A program made the translations under genes and the position numbers. DNA of 64,000 nt from Heloderma charlesbogerti (taxonomy: Eukaryota; Chordata; Lepidosauria; Squamata; Helodermatidae), in contig JANEZZ010001570.1 in NCBI GenBank assembly GCA_026122225.1, positions 6,448,501-6,512,500 on the forward strand. Direction: 5' to 3'. The notes beneath the pieces are model-generated. The model ran no database searches. It saw only the letters and a program-made list of their open reading frames with translations, and was not told the DNA's origin. This document shows positions 1 to 10,641 of this stretch, one piece after another (positions within the stretch are counted from its first letter, which is position 1; every line of letters starts with the position of its first letter).

Positions 1-705
1 ACTTGAAGTTCATAGAACAGTTGCACAATGTTCTGCATTTGTAAAAAAAAATGCTACACAAACTCCATTTCTTTTGCTTATGTACTACCTGTCTGTCTAG
101 TTAGATTCTTACACTTCACTATGCAATATAGTATCTATCTGTCTGGTTCTGAATATAAATAGCTCCTAGCAGCAACTGACTTTGTCTTCCTCCATTTTTC
201 TAAGTGTCTCGACATAGAGTCCTTCATCGTAAGAGAAAGGTCTATTAGAGAGGGAGAAAATAAAAGAGGTTTTTAATTATGATTTTCTAAAGAAGACCAT
301 AACAAAGCATTGCTATAGTAAGTGGCCTTCTGTAAGGACTTGCTGGTTGTAGTTATGCAATTATCCTGGTACAACTAGGGCAAGGCTGCTGCTGGGCTCA
401 TTTAGATGAAGTATTCGGAGTGGCTTTAATATGTCATAGGGTGAAATCCTGTGTACAAGAATTACAGCCAGAAATTACACCCATTGACGGAACTCAGTGG
501 GACTTGAATAAAAGTGCATTGGATCAGGATTAAAATTATCTAAAGCGGACTCGTTGGTACAAAGTTTTAAGAAGCTAGTTAAAAACATGGAAGATTTTTT
601 CATTTAGCTGTTTTTCTATTCTTGCCCTTTACTGTTAAAACTGTTTTAAAAATGAGAAAAAATATTCTCAATTTTTCATATCCTCTAAATGGAAAGATCC
701 CTTTA
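1..705. other. AT-rich intergenic DNA, nothing recognised
   Basis: No exon, RNA gene or recognised repeat was seen. Base composition and lack of long frames fit ordinary intergenic sequence. Confidence 0.6.
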
Positions 706-794
706 AGGGTGCAATCCTATACCCACTTCCCTAGGGGTAGTCCTATTGAAGTTGGTGGTAATTACTTCTGAGTAGACATGTATAGGACTGCACT
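706..794. repeat. Short palindromic element, 'AGGGTGCAATCC' family, copy 1
   Basis: About 89 bp with imperfect inverted ends: it starts AGGGTGCAATCCTATAC and ends GTATAGGACTGCACT. The interior carries CTTCTGAGTAGACATG. The same unit recurs about ten times in the window. It looks like a very short non-autonomous DNA transposon (MITE). Confidence 0.75.
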
Positions 795-876
795 ATAAAT
801 CCTGTTCACTCAGATGTCCCACTTTGTCCAAAGGAGCTTACTCTCTAACAAATGTGTTTAGTTTTGTAGCCTAACT

Positions 877-962
877 GTCCACTCCTATACATGTCTACTC
901 AGAAGTAAGCCCCACTGAGTTCCATGGGAGTTACTCCCAGATAAGTATATAGGATTGAAGCC
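877..962. repeat. Short palindromic element, 'AGGGTGCAATCC' family, copy 2
   Basis: Opposite orientation to copy 1: TCCTATACATGTCTACTCAG ... TATAGGATTGAAG, with the interior AAGTAAGCCCCACTGAGTTC. It lies only about 80 bp from copy 1. Confidence 0.7.
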
Positions 963-1213
963 TTATTCTGTAAAAATCATGATACTACACAACAAGAGCA
1001 ATATTTTTAAGTTCTCATAGTAGATCTCCCTTTTTAAAGAAACAGTGGCAAACTAATGTGCTAAATGACAGCACCAAACCAATTCAGACCAGCTAATATA
1101 GATAATCCAATTAAGATAGAAAAAAACTTCTATTAGATCATATGGCTTTCAGTTCAGACAAAAAGTCCAATTATAACACTACTAAGCTATGTCAGCATGA
1201 CTAAGATGGATAT

Positions 1214-1393
1214 CTAAAAGATGCTACCCACCAAAAGGACACAACAAATGTGCAACGATTTGAGATATCCACATTTTTTCATCCAGCAAGACGTAAACTC
1301 CCTTGCTTTTTCAGTGTCTTGTCTGATGAAGAAATCTGGAGATCTCAAAAACTTGCATATTTTTGGTGATATTTTGGTTGGTCTAATAAAGAT
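1214..1393 (+). repeat. Unclassified transposon 3'-end-like sequence
   Basis: Contains a 'GATGAAG...CTCAAAAACTTGCATATTTTTGG...GGTCTAATAAAG' arrangement, which I recognise as a common dispersed vertebrate repeat end but cannot assign to a family. It joins directly to a truncated Sauria SINE at 1394. Confidence 0.4.
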
Positions 1394-1546
1394 AACAGCG
1401 TTCCATGCACCTCGGTGTTCAGTCATGCTGGCCACATGACCACGGAAGCATCTTCGGACAGCGCTGGCTCTTCGGCTTAGAAATGGAGATGAGCACCACA
1501 CCCTAGAGTGGGGACTGGTTGGGGACACCTTTTTAATAAAGGTATT
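1394..1546 (+). mobile_element. Sauria SINE, 5'-truncated
   Basis: Matches the 3' half of a Sauria SINE: CAGTCATGCTGGCCACATG, GACAGCGCTGGCTCTTCGG, AATGGAGATGAGCACC, then the BovB-like end. The second copy at 21115-21452 shows the same landmarks on the other strand. The tRNA-derived head is missing. Confidence 0.85.
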
Positions 1547-2365
1547 ACACTAATATGGATTTTGGATTTTTTTTTCTTACTGTCAGCACGACTGACCTTC
1601 CTTTTGTGTGTGTTACTTTTTACTATTTTAGACTCTGGGGATGGGAAATCATTCACATGCTGTTATACATACAAATTGTTCTATTTGATTTTATGGTCAG
1701 AATAGATTTTATTTTACATTTTTAGATCATTTTTGATGCTGTGGGTGCCATTTCTACATCTGAAATGTGTGCGTGTGTGATTGCCAATTACAATTTTCAG
1801 CCCAATACAGTATAGGATCAGAATCTGAGTAGCGCTGTTATGTTCAATTATGTGTGCCATATAATAAAGGAAATTAAGATTATTGATAAAGCCACATTTT
1901 ACAGAAGATAAAAAGCAAGGCTCCTTTGAGACTGATCATTCCATTCCCTTCTAAATACTATCCCTGCTGAGCTTGCACTCTAGAAAAATTGGGAATCATC
2001 ATCATACACAGCTAAAGTGCATGACTATTAACCAGATGTCCACATCATAGTATATAATAAGAAAACCTGGAAGGGCAAAATGATGCTGTGTTTTTGTTTT
2101 ACAATGTATCAGGAAGAAAATTAGTTAATTTTACATAGTTCATCAGTTTCCCAGTAAAATTAACCAAAAGAGTGTGCAAGTTATTAAACAGAAGGGTAAG
2201 GAAACCAAGATCTAGATCTTGTAGAAATCTGTACACATCTTTATATGTAGGACCACATTCATAGAAACGGGGAAGAAGCAGCTACCAATAGTTCTGGAGC
2301 ACCAGGGCTCTTAAAATGATTGAAGTCTTACCACAATTGCTTGCAGGAACATATTCTGTGGGTTT
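1547..2365. other. AT-rich intergenic DNA, nothing recognised
   Basis: No coding potential or recognised repeat was seen. Confidence 0.5.
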
Positions 2366-2410
2366 GCGCACGCGCGCGCGTGCGCGCACACACACACACA
2401 CACACACACA
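2366..2410. repeat. (CG/CA)n microsatellite
   Basis: An alternating purine-pyrimidine run: about 24 bases rich in CG followed by (CA)n, likely able to adopt Z-form DNA. Confidence 0.95.
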
Positions 2411-2537
2411 GAAACTTGTGTTGCAATTTCAAAATGGACTAAAGTGGTATTTTATTTAATAAATTTGTATGCCACTCAGTTGAAATATTCTCAAAGTGGT
2501 TTACAGCAATAAAAGAAAAGAAATACAACATAATTAA

Positions 2538-2700
2538 GGGTGCAATCCTATGCAAGTTTAGACAGAAAAAAAGTCCTACAACTCTCAGCATGCTGGACGT
2601 TGTAGGATTTTTTTCTGTCTAAACCTGCATGCCTTGCTTGGGAATGCTGGGAGTTGTAGGATTTTTTTTTCTGTCTAAACATACATACGATTGCTCCCTG
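2538..2700. repeat. Palindromic element with an extra inverted arm
   Basis: The outer ends resemble the GGGTGCAATCC family (GGGTGCAATCCTATGCA ... ATACGATTGCTCCC). Inside, GTTTAGACAGAAAAAAAGTC followed by CTACAACTC is answered by two successive inverted copies (GTTGTAGGA...CTGTCTAAAC) instead of one. Confidence 0.75.
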
Positions 2701-3008
2701 AGCGTCACAGAATTAAAATAGCAGATCAAACAGCAAGATCTCGTCATAGTTAAAAGGATGTATATTTTCAGTCAGTGGTATCAGAAAATTTTAGTTTTAT
2801 ATATGTTTTCCCTCATTCCTTCCAGTGATAAGCTTAAAAAAAAAAACTTCCTAAAGGGGTGAATATAGAACAGTCTTTCAAATACAGATTGTAATTCAAC
2901 AAGCAAAGAGATTTAAGAGATTTAAGTTTTCATTAAGTCAAAAAAATAAAGACAAATTAGTGGACCTGATAGTGCACTATCCACCTCTCAATGTAAATGG
3001 CTCAGCTT

Positions 3009-3050
3009 GAATAAGAAAATGGGAGTGGGAATAAGAAAATGGGAGTGGGG
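3009..3050 (+). repeat. 20-bp tandem duplication (2 copies)
   Basis: The unit AATAAGAAAATGGGAGTGGG is repeated twice head to tail. Confidence 0.9.
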
Positions 3051-3284
3051 ATTTTCATCTGAAAATCTAGAATCATCCAGATCTCTGTTAAAAATTAAAA
3101 GTTCATGTAGAAGCACATTTTTTCTTGTTGCACTAGTAGAAAAAAGCTTTGAATTCTGGTTTGCCCTATTTAATCTATGCTCACATCATAAAAGTTTTCT
3201 TCGTAATTCCTTACAATTTGTCACAAGCTAGCAAGGATTGAAGTGTGTATGTAACATAACATTTGGTTAAGCGTCATAAGCACA

Positions 3285-3470
3285 AGTATGGTTCCATTCA
3301 GGCTACAGTAGTTATGGTACTACCACCTTCATGCAGCATACACATAACCCATGGTGGCATTTGACGTGGCAATTGTAGATTGCCATAAATAATGGCAATC
3401 ATCGAAGAGCCTAAGTTAATCACAATGCTTGGGATACTTTTGTATCCCACAGCATTGTGATTAACTCAGG
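3285..3470. repeat. Hairpin-rich remnant of a foldback element
   Basis: Two hairpins are visible: GATTGCCAT..ATGGCAATC near 3379-3401, and 23- to 24-nt arms around a TTTT loop at about 3416-3468 (GTTAATCACAATGCT versus AGCATTGTGATTAAC). CATAACCCATGGTGGC also occurs in the larger palindromic family at 44, 53 and 63 kb. Confidence 0.55.
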
Positions 3471-3660
3471 TCCTCCCATTAGGCAGAGTGAGGTGTCTGC
3501 CTTGGACACCATGTGCTGATGGGCAGGGAGTGGTGACGGCAAGGTGTTGGAGGACAGAGCTGTGTGTGTCAAGCACAGCTGCCTTGTGCCCCCCAGCAGA
3601 GTGTCTGCTGATGGAGGTTCCTGTCCTGTTACTAGTGTTGAAGTAAGAGTCAACTGCCAG
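3471..3660. repeat. Fragment of a dispersed DNA-element family
   Basis: GCAGAGTGAGGTGTCTGCCT and the following GTGCTGATGGGCAGGG..GTTGGAGGACAGAG recur, on the opposite strand, in the element at 58013-58299. Terminal repeats are not visible here. Confidence 0.45.
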
Positions 3661-4696
3661 TCTGGTTGGCTTTTGTATGTGGAATTGGGAGAGGCACCAT
3701 TTTTCCCTTTATCTCAGGTGGCAAATTGTCTTGGAAGAGTACTGGGTTAACTTGATTTTATTTAAAAACACACAACTATAACAAAACTGAAGTGGAATCT
3801 GATCAGGCAATAGGTATACAGTCCACACTCTTACCAGCAAACCTCTGCACTGTAGCTAAGTCCAGAACAAATGGAAACTGCTCTTTCATTAAAATCATCT
3901 GTGAGATAGAGGCGCATATGCTGGGTAATTTGGAGTCTCTGTTTTATCTCCTAGGCTTCCGTTTCAGCAAACCACAGGGAAAAAACGTGGTCCTTGTTTT
4001 CAGCCAGGGCTACATTGCAATCCCATCATTTGATGAAGGCAGATGATTGCCAGTGATATATCTTATGGGATAAATTACAAGAAGCTCCATAAAGGCTAAC
4101 ACTTTTTCATAGCTACAGCCTACTTCACCAGCAAGCTTGTAGCACACAAGCGACAAGGTTCTTATACAAGTGAAGAAAAACAGTTTTACATAGTGAAACA
4201 TCTAGATCTCAATATACTGTATAATCTAACGAGATCTAGATGCTTCCTAGTCCCCCTTAGAACCTAAATTTACATTATAAATACTAATGTCACCCAGGTG
4301 CATTAGGCAAATAACATGCAAATGGCATATATTGGAGGGAGGAATGTGATAAAAGCACACAAGGACAGCTAGTTTGTATACTGAAACAAGGCTTTTATTA
4401 TGCAATTGCTCTGCCTTGTGCAAAGAATTTCACCGGCAAAGAGGGGCAGGGGCATACAGAAAATCATATTCAATTTGTAGCTCTCCCATATTTTCCAATT
4501 GCTTCTTCTGTCCTTTTCCTTACCAGAAAAAAAATATGTTTAGGAACAAAAGATGGAATAGCTGCACAATGCCTTTTGATAATAGTAAGAGCCCATAATC
4601 TGGAAGCACCTGTAACTTCCAAAAAGTCTCTGAGGCTAAACAGACAAACAAACTTGCACAAACACATGTGTTTACAAAATAGGCCACTTTTAGGAA
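3661..4696. other. Intergenic DNA, nothing recognised
   Basis: No exon or recognised repeat was seen. Open frames of 60-130 codons on both strands lack any family resemblance. Confidence 0.5.
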
Positions 4697-4730
4697 GATA
4701 GAAAGCTGCCTTATACTAGGGCCAGATTTA
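4697..4730 (-). mobile_element. 3'-end fragment of a tRNA-derived SINE
   Basis: GAAAGCTGCCTTATAC followed by AGGGCCAGA resembles the inverted tail of the squamate SINE seen at 7440-7770. Only about 35 bp remain. Confidence 0.4.
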
Positions 4731-4944
4731 CATTTCATGTTATATCGATACAATTGCATTATGGTGACTCTATATCCCTCATGCACACACAATGACATCT
4801 GTTGTGGTATTTTGGATAATACAGAATAAAAAGCAGGAAATAATGCTAGAAAAGCAGTATACAGAATGCGTAATGTGTCCCAACATTTATCAGTGCACTT
4901 CAATACTGATAAAAAGCACTAGTGTAGATCTAGCCCTAGATCTA

Positions 4945-7427
4945 AAAAGTGGAGGAATTAACATCTGTCCCTTTGTCATGGTCAGATCACTTCCTGCTGA
5001 GGTTTAGACTCCTGGCAGCCTTTCCCCTCTGCAAGGGTGGGGGACCTATTAAAATGGTCCGCCCCCGCAGATTAATGGATTCCGATGGATTCCAGAGGGC
5101 TCTGGGGGATTTTCCTGCTGGTATGGCTGGTGCTCCTGTCGAAGCTCAGGTCGCTCTGTGGAATGCAGAGATGACTCGGGCGGTTGACACGATCGCGCCC
5201 AAGCGCCCTCTCCCTCTGAGCAGAGCCCGGCCAGCTCTTTGGTATACACCTGAGCTGAGGGCAATGAAGCAAGAGGGGAGACAGCTAGAACGCAGGTGGA
5301 CGAAAACTTGTGCTGAGTCTGACCGAACACAGGTAAGAGCCCACTATCGAGCCTACTCTGTGGCGGTGAGGGTGGCAAAGAGACAGTTCTTTTCCACCAG
5401 CATTGCATCTTCTCAGTGTCATCCAGCAGAGCTTTTCCAAGTGGTTCGCGACCTGTTACATTCTGGGCCAGGGAGAGAGACGGTGGAACCCTCGGTAGCA
5501 CGTTGTGACGAGTTTGCACAGCACTTTGAGGATAAAGTCGCTCAGATTCGTCATGAATTGGACACCACCATTAATGCAGTTCCATTGGTAGAGGCGTTCA
5601 GAGCACCGTCTGGTCCAGTTTAATTGGATGAGTTTCAGTTACTGAGGCCTGAGGATGTGGACAAGGTGCTTGGCCAAGTCCAATCAACCACTTGTGTGCT
5701 TGACCCTTGCCCTTCATGGCTTATTAAATCAAACAAGGAGGGGTTGTCCGGCTGGGTCCAGGAGGTTGTAAATTCCTCCTTGAGAGAGGGAGTGGTGCCT
5801 GCCGCTTTAAAAGAGGCAGTAATTAGACCACTCCTGAAAAAGCCTAACCTGGACCCAGAGGATGTTAACAATTATAGGCCAGTGGCCAACATCCCTTTCC
5901 TGGGCAAGGTGCTTGAGCGGGTGGTTGTAGGACAGCTCCAGGCACTGTTGAATGAAACGGATTATCTAGATCCATTTCAATCGGGCTTCAGGCCTGGTTT
6001 TGGAACGGAAACTGCCTTGGTCGCCCTGTGGGATGACCTCTGCCGGGAGAGGGACAGGGGGAGTGCGACCCTGTTGATTCTCCTGGACCTCTCAGCGGCT
6101 TTCGATACCATCGACCATGGTATCCTTCTGGATAGGTTGTCTGGTTTAGGAGTTGGAGGCACTGCACTGCAGTGGTTCCGCTCCTACTTGGATGGCCGAT
6201 TCCAGAAGGTGGTGCTGGGGGATTATTGCTCTGTGCCATGGCAGTTGTGCCATGGGGTTCCACAGGGCTCTATTTTATCCCCCATGCTGCTTAACATCTA
6301 CATGAAACCGCTGGGGGAGGTTATCCGGAGGTGTGGGCTGAGGTGCCATCAATATGCAGATGACACCCAGCTCTACCTCTCTTTCTCATCAAAACCAGGT
6401 GAGGCAGTGGCTGTTCTGAATCAGTGCCTGGGCACGGTAATGGACTGGATGAGGGCTAATAAACTGAAACTCAATCCAGACAAGACAGAGGTACTGTTAG
6501 TGGGTGGTTCGTCTGCCCGGCTAGGTGATATTCAACCTGTTCTGGAGGGGGTTCCTAAATCCTCCCCCTAAAGGATCAGGTTCGTAGTTTGGGGGTGCTC
6601 TTGGATCCAGAACTGTCACTTGAGGCACAGGTGAACTCAGTGGCACGGAGCACTTTTTATCAGCTTAGGCTGGTATACCAACTACGTCCTTATCTGGACA
6701 GAGATAGCCTAGCTACAGTTATCCATGCTCTGATAACTTCTCGTCTGGATTATTGCAATGCATTATATGTGGGGCTGCCTTTGAAAACGGTCCGGAAACT
6801 TCAGCTGGTCCAAAATAGGGCAGCAAGATTGTTAACAGGGACTGGCCTGCGAGCTCATATTACGCCAGTACTTTTCCAGCTGCACTGGCTGCCAGTCCAT
6901 TTCCGGGCCCGATTCAAAGTGCTGGTGTTAACATTCAAAGCCCTTAACGGCTTGGGGCCAGGTTACCTGAAGGATCGCCTCCTCCCATATGTGCTTGCCC
7001 GGACCTTAAGATCATCATCAGCGGCCCTTCTCTGTGAGCCCCTGCCAAAGGAAGTGAGGCGGGTGGCTACTAGGAGGAGGGCTTTTTCTGCTGTGGCACC
7101 CTGGCTCTGGAATGAGCTCCCTAGTGAGGTTCACCTGGTGCCTACATTGTATTCCTTTTGGCGCCAGGTGAAGACCTTTTTATTTTCCCAGGCATTTTAG
7201 GATTTTAGCTTTCTAAATTTTTATCTTTGCTGTTTTAAATCTGTATTTTAAACTCCTGCACTGCTGCTAGGTTTTATTGTGGTTGTATTGTTATAGTGTG
7301 GTTTTAATGTTCTATATATTTTAAATTGTTTTATTGTGTGTTGTTTGGTTTTAATTTTTGTGAACCGCCCAGAGAGCTTCGGCTATTGGGCGGTATAGAA
7401 ATAAATAAATAAATAAATAAATAAATA
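4945..7427 (+). mobile_element. L2-clade LINE, 5'-truncated, with an almost complete reverse transcriptase
   Basis: A 2.5-kb non-LTR retrotransposon. It begins inside the C terminus of the APE-type endonuclease (SDHF motif, 4982-4993), then the linker and reverse transcriptase: NNYRPVANIPFLGKVLERV, DPFQSGFRPGFGTETAL, LLDLSAAFDTIDH, GVPQGSILSPMLLNIYM and the catalytic YADD at 6353-6364. The C-terminal LDYCNALYVGLP...LQLVQNRAARLLTG block follows. The 3' UTR ends in GAACCGCCCAGAGAGCTTCG and an (AAATA/AAAT)n tail. An in-frame TAA (5621-5623) and a frame change within the C-run near 6560-6576 break the frame. Reverse transcriptase of this type primes reverse transcription at nicked chromosomal DNA; this copy is dead but well preserved. 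Clade assignment rests on motif resemblance; a related CR1-superfamily clade is the alternative. Confidence 0.9.
4949..7200 (+). pseudogene. Broken L2 endonuclease/reverse transcriptase reading frame
   Basis: Three open segments form one ancestral frame: 4949-5620 (endonuclease end and linker), 5624-6568 (reverse transcriptase core) and 6589-7197 (C-terminal region). The first two are in the same frame and are separated only by TAA. The third is in another frame, shifted around the run CCTCCCCCTAAAG. No other disabling change was seen in about 2.2 kb, so the copy is fairly young. Confidence 0.85.
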
Positions 7428-7442
7428 GCTAGCTAGCTAGCC
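7399..7442 (+). repeat. (AAAT)n tail followed by (GCTA)n
   Basis: Tail of the L2 LINE, AAATAAATAAAT..., running into AGCTAGCTAGCTAG. Confidence 0.9.
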
Positions 7443-7770
7443 CAGGTCAGACCATTTGCCCATCTAGCCTATTTAGTACTGTCTAATCCAGGGGTGGGCA
7501 GAAGGTAGAACACCAGATGTTTTGGACTTCAACTCCCAGAAGCCACTGCCAGCATGTCTAAGGGACAGGTATGCTGGGAGTTGAAGTCCAAAACATCTGG
7601 AGATCTCCTTTCTGCCCACCCCTGATAATCTAACTGGCAACAGCTCTCTCCAGGATCATTCACATCACCTACTACCTGATCCTTTTAAATGGAGATGCCA
7701 ATGATTAAACTTGGGACCTTTTGCATGCAAAGCATGTGCTATACTACTGAGCTATAATTCTCTCCCCCTT
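7443..7770 (-). mobile_element. tRNA-derived SINE interrupted by a palindromic element
   Basis: Read on the minus strand, it begins with a tRNA-like head: A-box TAGCTCAGTAG, then GCTTTGCATGCAAAAGGTCC and a degraded B-box. A body (CATCTCCATTTAAAAGGATC, AGGTAGTAGGTGATGTGAA) and a 3' end resembling TAGATGGGCAAATGGTCTGA follow. It is split by the element at 7489-7624. Confidence 0.75.
7489..7624. repeat. Palindromic MITE ('CTCCCAGC/ACATCTGG' family), nested in a SINE
   Basis: Near-perfect inverted repeat: CAGGGGTGGGCAGAA ... TTCTGCCCACCCCTG, with inner arms GATGTTTTGGACTTCAACTC and GAGTTGAAGTCCAAAACATC. Flanks share TAATC but no clean 8-bp duplication. Confidence 0.9.
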
Positions 7771-8213
7771 CTCACTGGGATGCATTCACAATAGTCTTCT
7801 AAATGTTTTCTCTTTATAAATGTTCAGACAAGCCCAACATATAACTGCTTTTTGAACTTTGGAGTTCCAAGTTGTCTCACTAGCAGGAGCCTAAGATGTT
7901 AAAATGGGAATAAACACATCATTTGGAGCTACAGTGTCATTAAGCAGTGCTTTGAACTCAGCAACCCATTCCAGATCATTCAGGCTCTCCTTTGACAACT
8001 GTACATTTTTGTGAGCTATCGTGCTCTGGTTTCCAGCTGCTGGGATCCATTAAGAACATTTGGTTTCAGCTGTTAGGTACCATTAAAAATTGTATTGATT
8101 TTACCTGCTTCAGATGTTCATCTAATAAATTACTGGGATGTTCTCTCTCAAATATTGCCCAGTCTATGAAAATGTCAGCCACGCCTCAGAATAGAGTAAA
8201 AAGAAACATTGGC
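7771..8213. other. Intergenic DNA, nothing recognised
   Basis: No exon or recognised repeat. Confidence 0.5.
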
Positions 8214-8368
8214 TTGGATCCAGGTTTACTCATAGGTAGAGCAGACCCAATGAAATCAAGTTAGTCATGACTAACATAAGTTCCACTGATTTCAACAGGT
8301 TTGGTCTAAGTATGAGTAAGTCTGGATTCAACCAATTTACAGATAAATGTGTGTAGGATTGCAGCCTT
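8214..8368. repeat. Palindromic element plus a short GCAATCC-type end
   Basis: GGCTTGGATCCAG...ACTCATAGGTAGAGCAGACC pairs with GGTTTGGTCTAAGTATGAGT...CTGGATTCAACC. TGTGTAGGATTGCAGCC follows and looks like the end of the AGGGTGCAATCC family. Confidence 0.65.
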
Positions 8369-9313
8369 AATAACCATGTGCCAACATTAATGGTTAAAAT
8401 AACGGATTAAATCATGACACTTACAAAAATAAAATCTGTCTTAGGTTGTCTTTCCCTCAATCATTCCTTGGTATGTAAATGTGAGCAGTGATTGCTTAAA
8501 ATAATTACAGTAGCACAGCAAATGGAGTGCATAATCCCCCCCCCCAATGAGCCATACTTAATTTTATCTGGAAATTAGTGAGTACCATTTCAGAGTTAAT
8601 TACAGCATGCTAAATAGATTGTCACTAATAAGTGTCATGCCCTTCTCTCTCCAGTATGTGCAACAAATGGGAATTAAAACAATATCTTTGTGATTCAGAG
8701 ACTGTGTAAAGAATATATACCTAAAAGAATTAATTCCTGTAAGCAACACAGAGAAGGGTAATGGTCACTCCTTGGGTTAGACTAACATTTGAAAATGATC
8801 TCTGCAGTCTAAATAATGTCTGCATGTTCAAATACTATGTTGAAGGCCATGTAAGATCAGTGGGGACAGTTTGAAAGTGTTGTCTCCATGTTCAATACAA
8901 ACATACCTTTTTCTGTCCTGTCAGTCTAGTGGAGTTTAAACCAGGGGAAAGCTGGATGTGGACGGTACCTCTTGGCCAATGCCAGTGACATCATCAGTAC
9001 ACATACTCCCAATCCCTAGAACACTTTGGTAACTGTTGCAAATTTACTTTAAGATGAATGATGAATGTATACATATGTGAATAGATACAGATTAAAATAT
9101 TTTAAGGAGGTAGATAGCCCATCAATAGGGACAAGAACTGATGATCAAATCCAGTGATCAAATCCAGTGATCAAATTCCTGGCATGTATATGATTAAAGC
9201 CAGTTCCAAAGCTAGAATAACACTGCAGGAGAAGAACCTACTATGACCAGCGCTAGATCTGTTTTCATCCTTAGACCAAGTTATACTATTTTTCCATTTA
9301 GCCGATTATTCTC
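8369..9313. other. Intergenic DNA with a poly-C run
   Basis: Mostly featureless. A C-run lies near 8536-8545. The stretch 8550-8660 is AT-rich with TAATTA-type motifs and low CpG; it could be conserved non-coding DNA, but that cannot be judged without alignment. Confidence 0.3.
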
Positions 9314-9507
9314 TGTTGTTGTTCAGTCATTAAGTCGGGTCCGACTCTTCGTGACTCCGTGGACCATAGCATGCCAGGCCTTCCTGTCCTGCGCTCTCTC
9401 CCGGAGCGTGCTCGAGTCCATATTCAATGCATCGGTGATGCTATCTAGCCATCTCATCCTCTACCGTCCCCTTCTCCTTTTACCTTCAATCTTTCCCAGC
9501 ATCAGGG
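9314..9507 (-). mobile_element. BovB (RTE) LINE 3' end
   Basis: (TGTTGT)n then TCAGTCATTAAGTCGGGTCC and GACCATAGCATGCCAGGCC, the same as in the longer BovB at 12234. Read on the minus strand this is the C terminus of the BovB ORF and its short tail. Confidence 0.9.
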
Positions 9508-10633
9508 GTGATTGTATAATTTGTATACAATCTTGTATAATTTGTCCATCTAGCCCAGTAACATCTAGCAGCTAGATTCTAGCCCTGTATTGTCTAGTAA
9601 TGCTGAGATGTTCACTACGGTAATCCAGGCCCAAATGTCACACCCTTAACAGTAGCAATAACAATCCTCTTGCCCATCCTGCTTCCTTTCATTTTACTGT
9701 CATCGACTGCAGTCCTTGCCATTGTTTGCCAATATTGCAACAAACTCAATATGCGGTAGGAGGCATAATTGTTATACTAGAATCAGGAAAATTGTATGAA
9801 TGGTCAAAACTGCCTACAACTTCGCTTTGATCCATGCTAGCAAAAGGAAATGAGATTTTCTGAGGGCCATGGATACGAGTTCTTTATTCTTCAACCATTC
9901 TCATTTGAACATAATTCTTATGTGCGTTTCTATCTTACCGTCTCTCTAGGGTAGAAGATGAAGCCCTCTGCCATTTTCTGTGACTTGCAACAGTTGATTT
10001 AAGGGGGCTCTCTGAGTCCTATTTTCTCCATCTTGTGGAGGACTCTGGACAGCCACAGTGCTTTGATAAGAATTTATATAGCATCAGCATATCCACCCCC
10101 CAAAAAGGGTAGCAGGAAAGGCAAGAGTTCATCGTCTTTTGAAGCCTGATCTTATTTTGTGTTTAAAATATTTTCTTGTTTGAACTTCCAAAATTTTGAA
10201 AAATGCCCTGCCAGTTCCAGGCCAAATAAAATCCATTATCCCTATATCGCATGTTTGAAAGAATGGGCTATGGCCAGAAAAAAGTCTTACAACAGCCCTG
10301 CAGGGTATTCCACTCCCTAATATTACAGATTAGCAGTGGAACTGAGGTTGGTTTGAATTTGTAGCCCCAAATTCACCAAATAAAATACCTGTCAAGTTGC
10401 AGCAAAAGTCAGTCTTTTTAAATTGCAGCCTCAGGCCCCCTCCTAGCTTGGATACAGCACACAGTTGCATGTACAAGCCTTATGTGCCATTAACTTGCAT
10501 GTATACACATTCCACCTTAAAATGTTTTGAAACTCCAGATAATTAAATTTTGTTCACACACAAGCCATGTCTTTGTTGCTACTTTTGTCCCTTCGCGGAC
10601 CGGCTGGTGCTAAAATTCTGGAGTTCTCTATCA
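9508..10633. other. Intergenic DNA; possible SINE crumb at the left end
   Basis: TTGTCCATCTAGCCCAGTAA near 9540-9560 resembles a SINE tail. The rest shows no recognised feature. Confidence 0.35.
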
Positions 10634-10641
10634 GTTTCTAT

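Noticed and set aside
7700..7765. tRNA gene on the minus strand
   Set aside because: The A-box is good, but the B-box is decayed, no cloverleaf closes, and the sequence continues into a SINE body.
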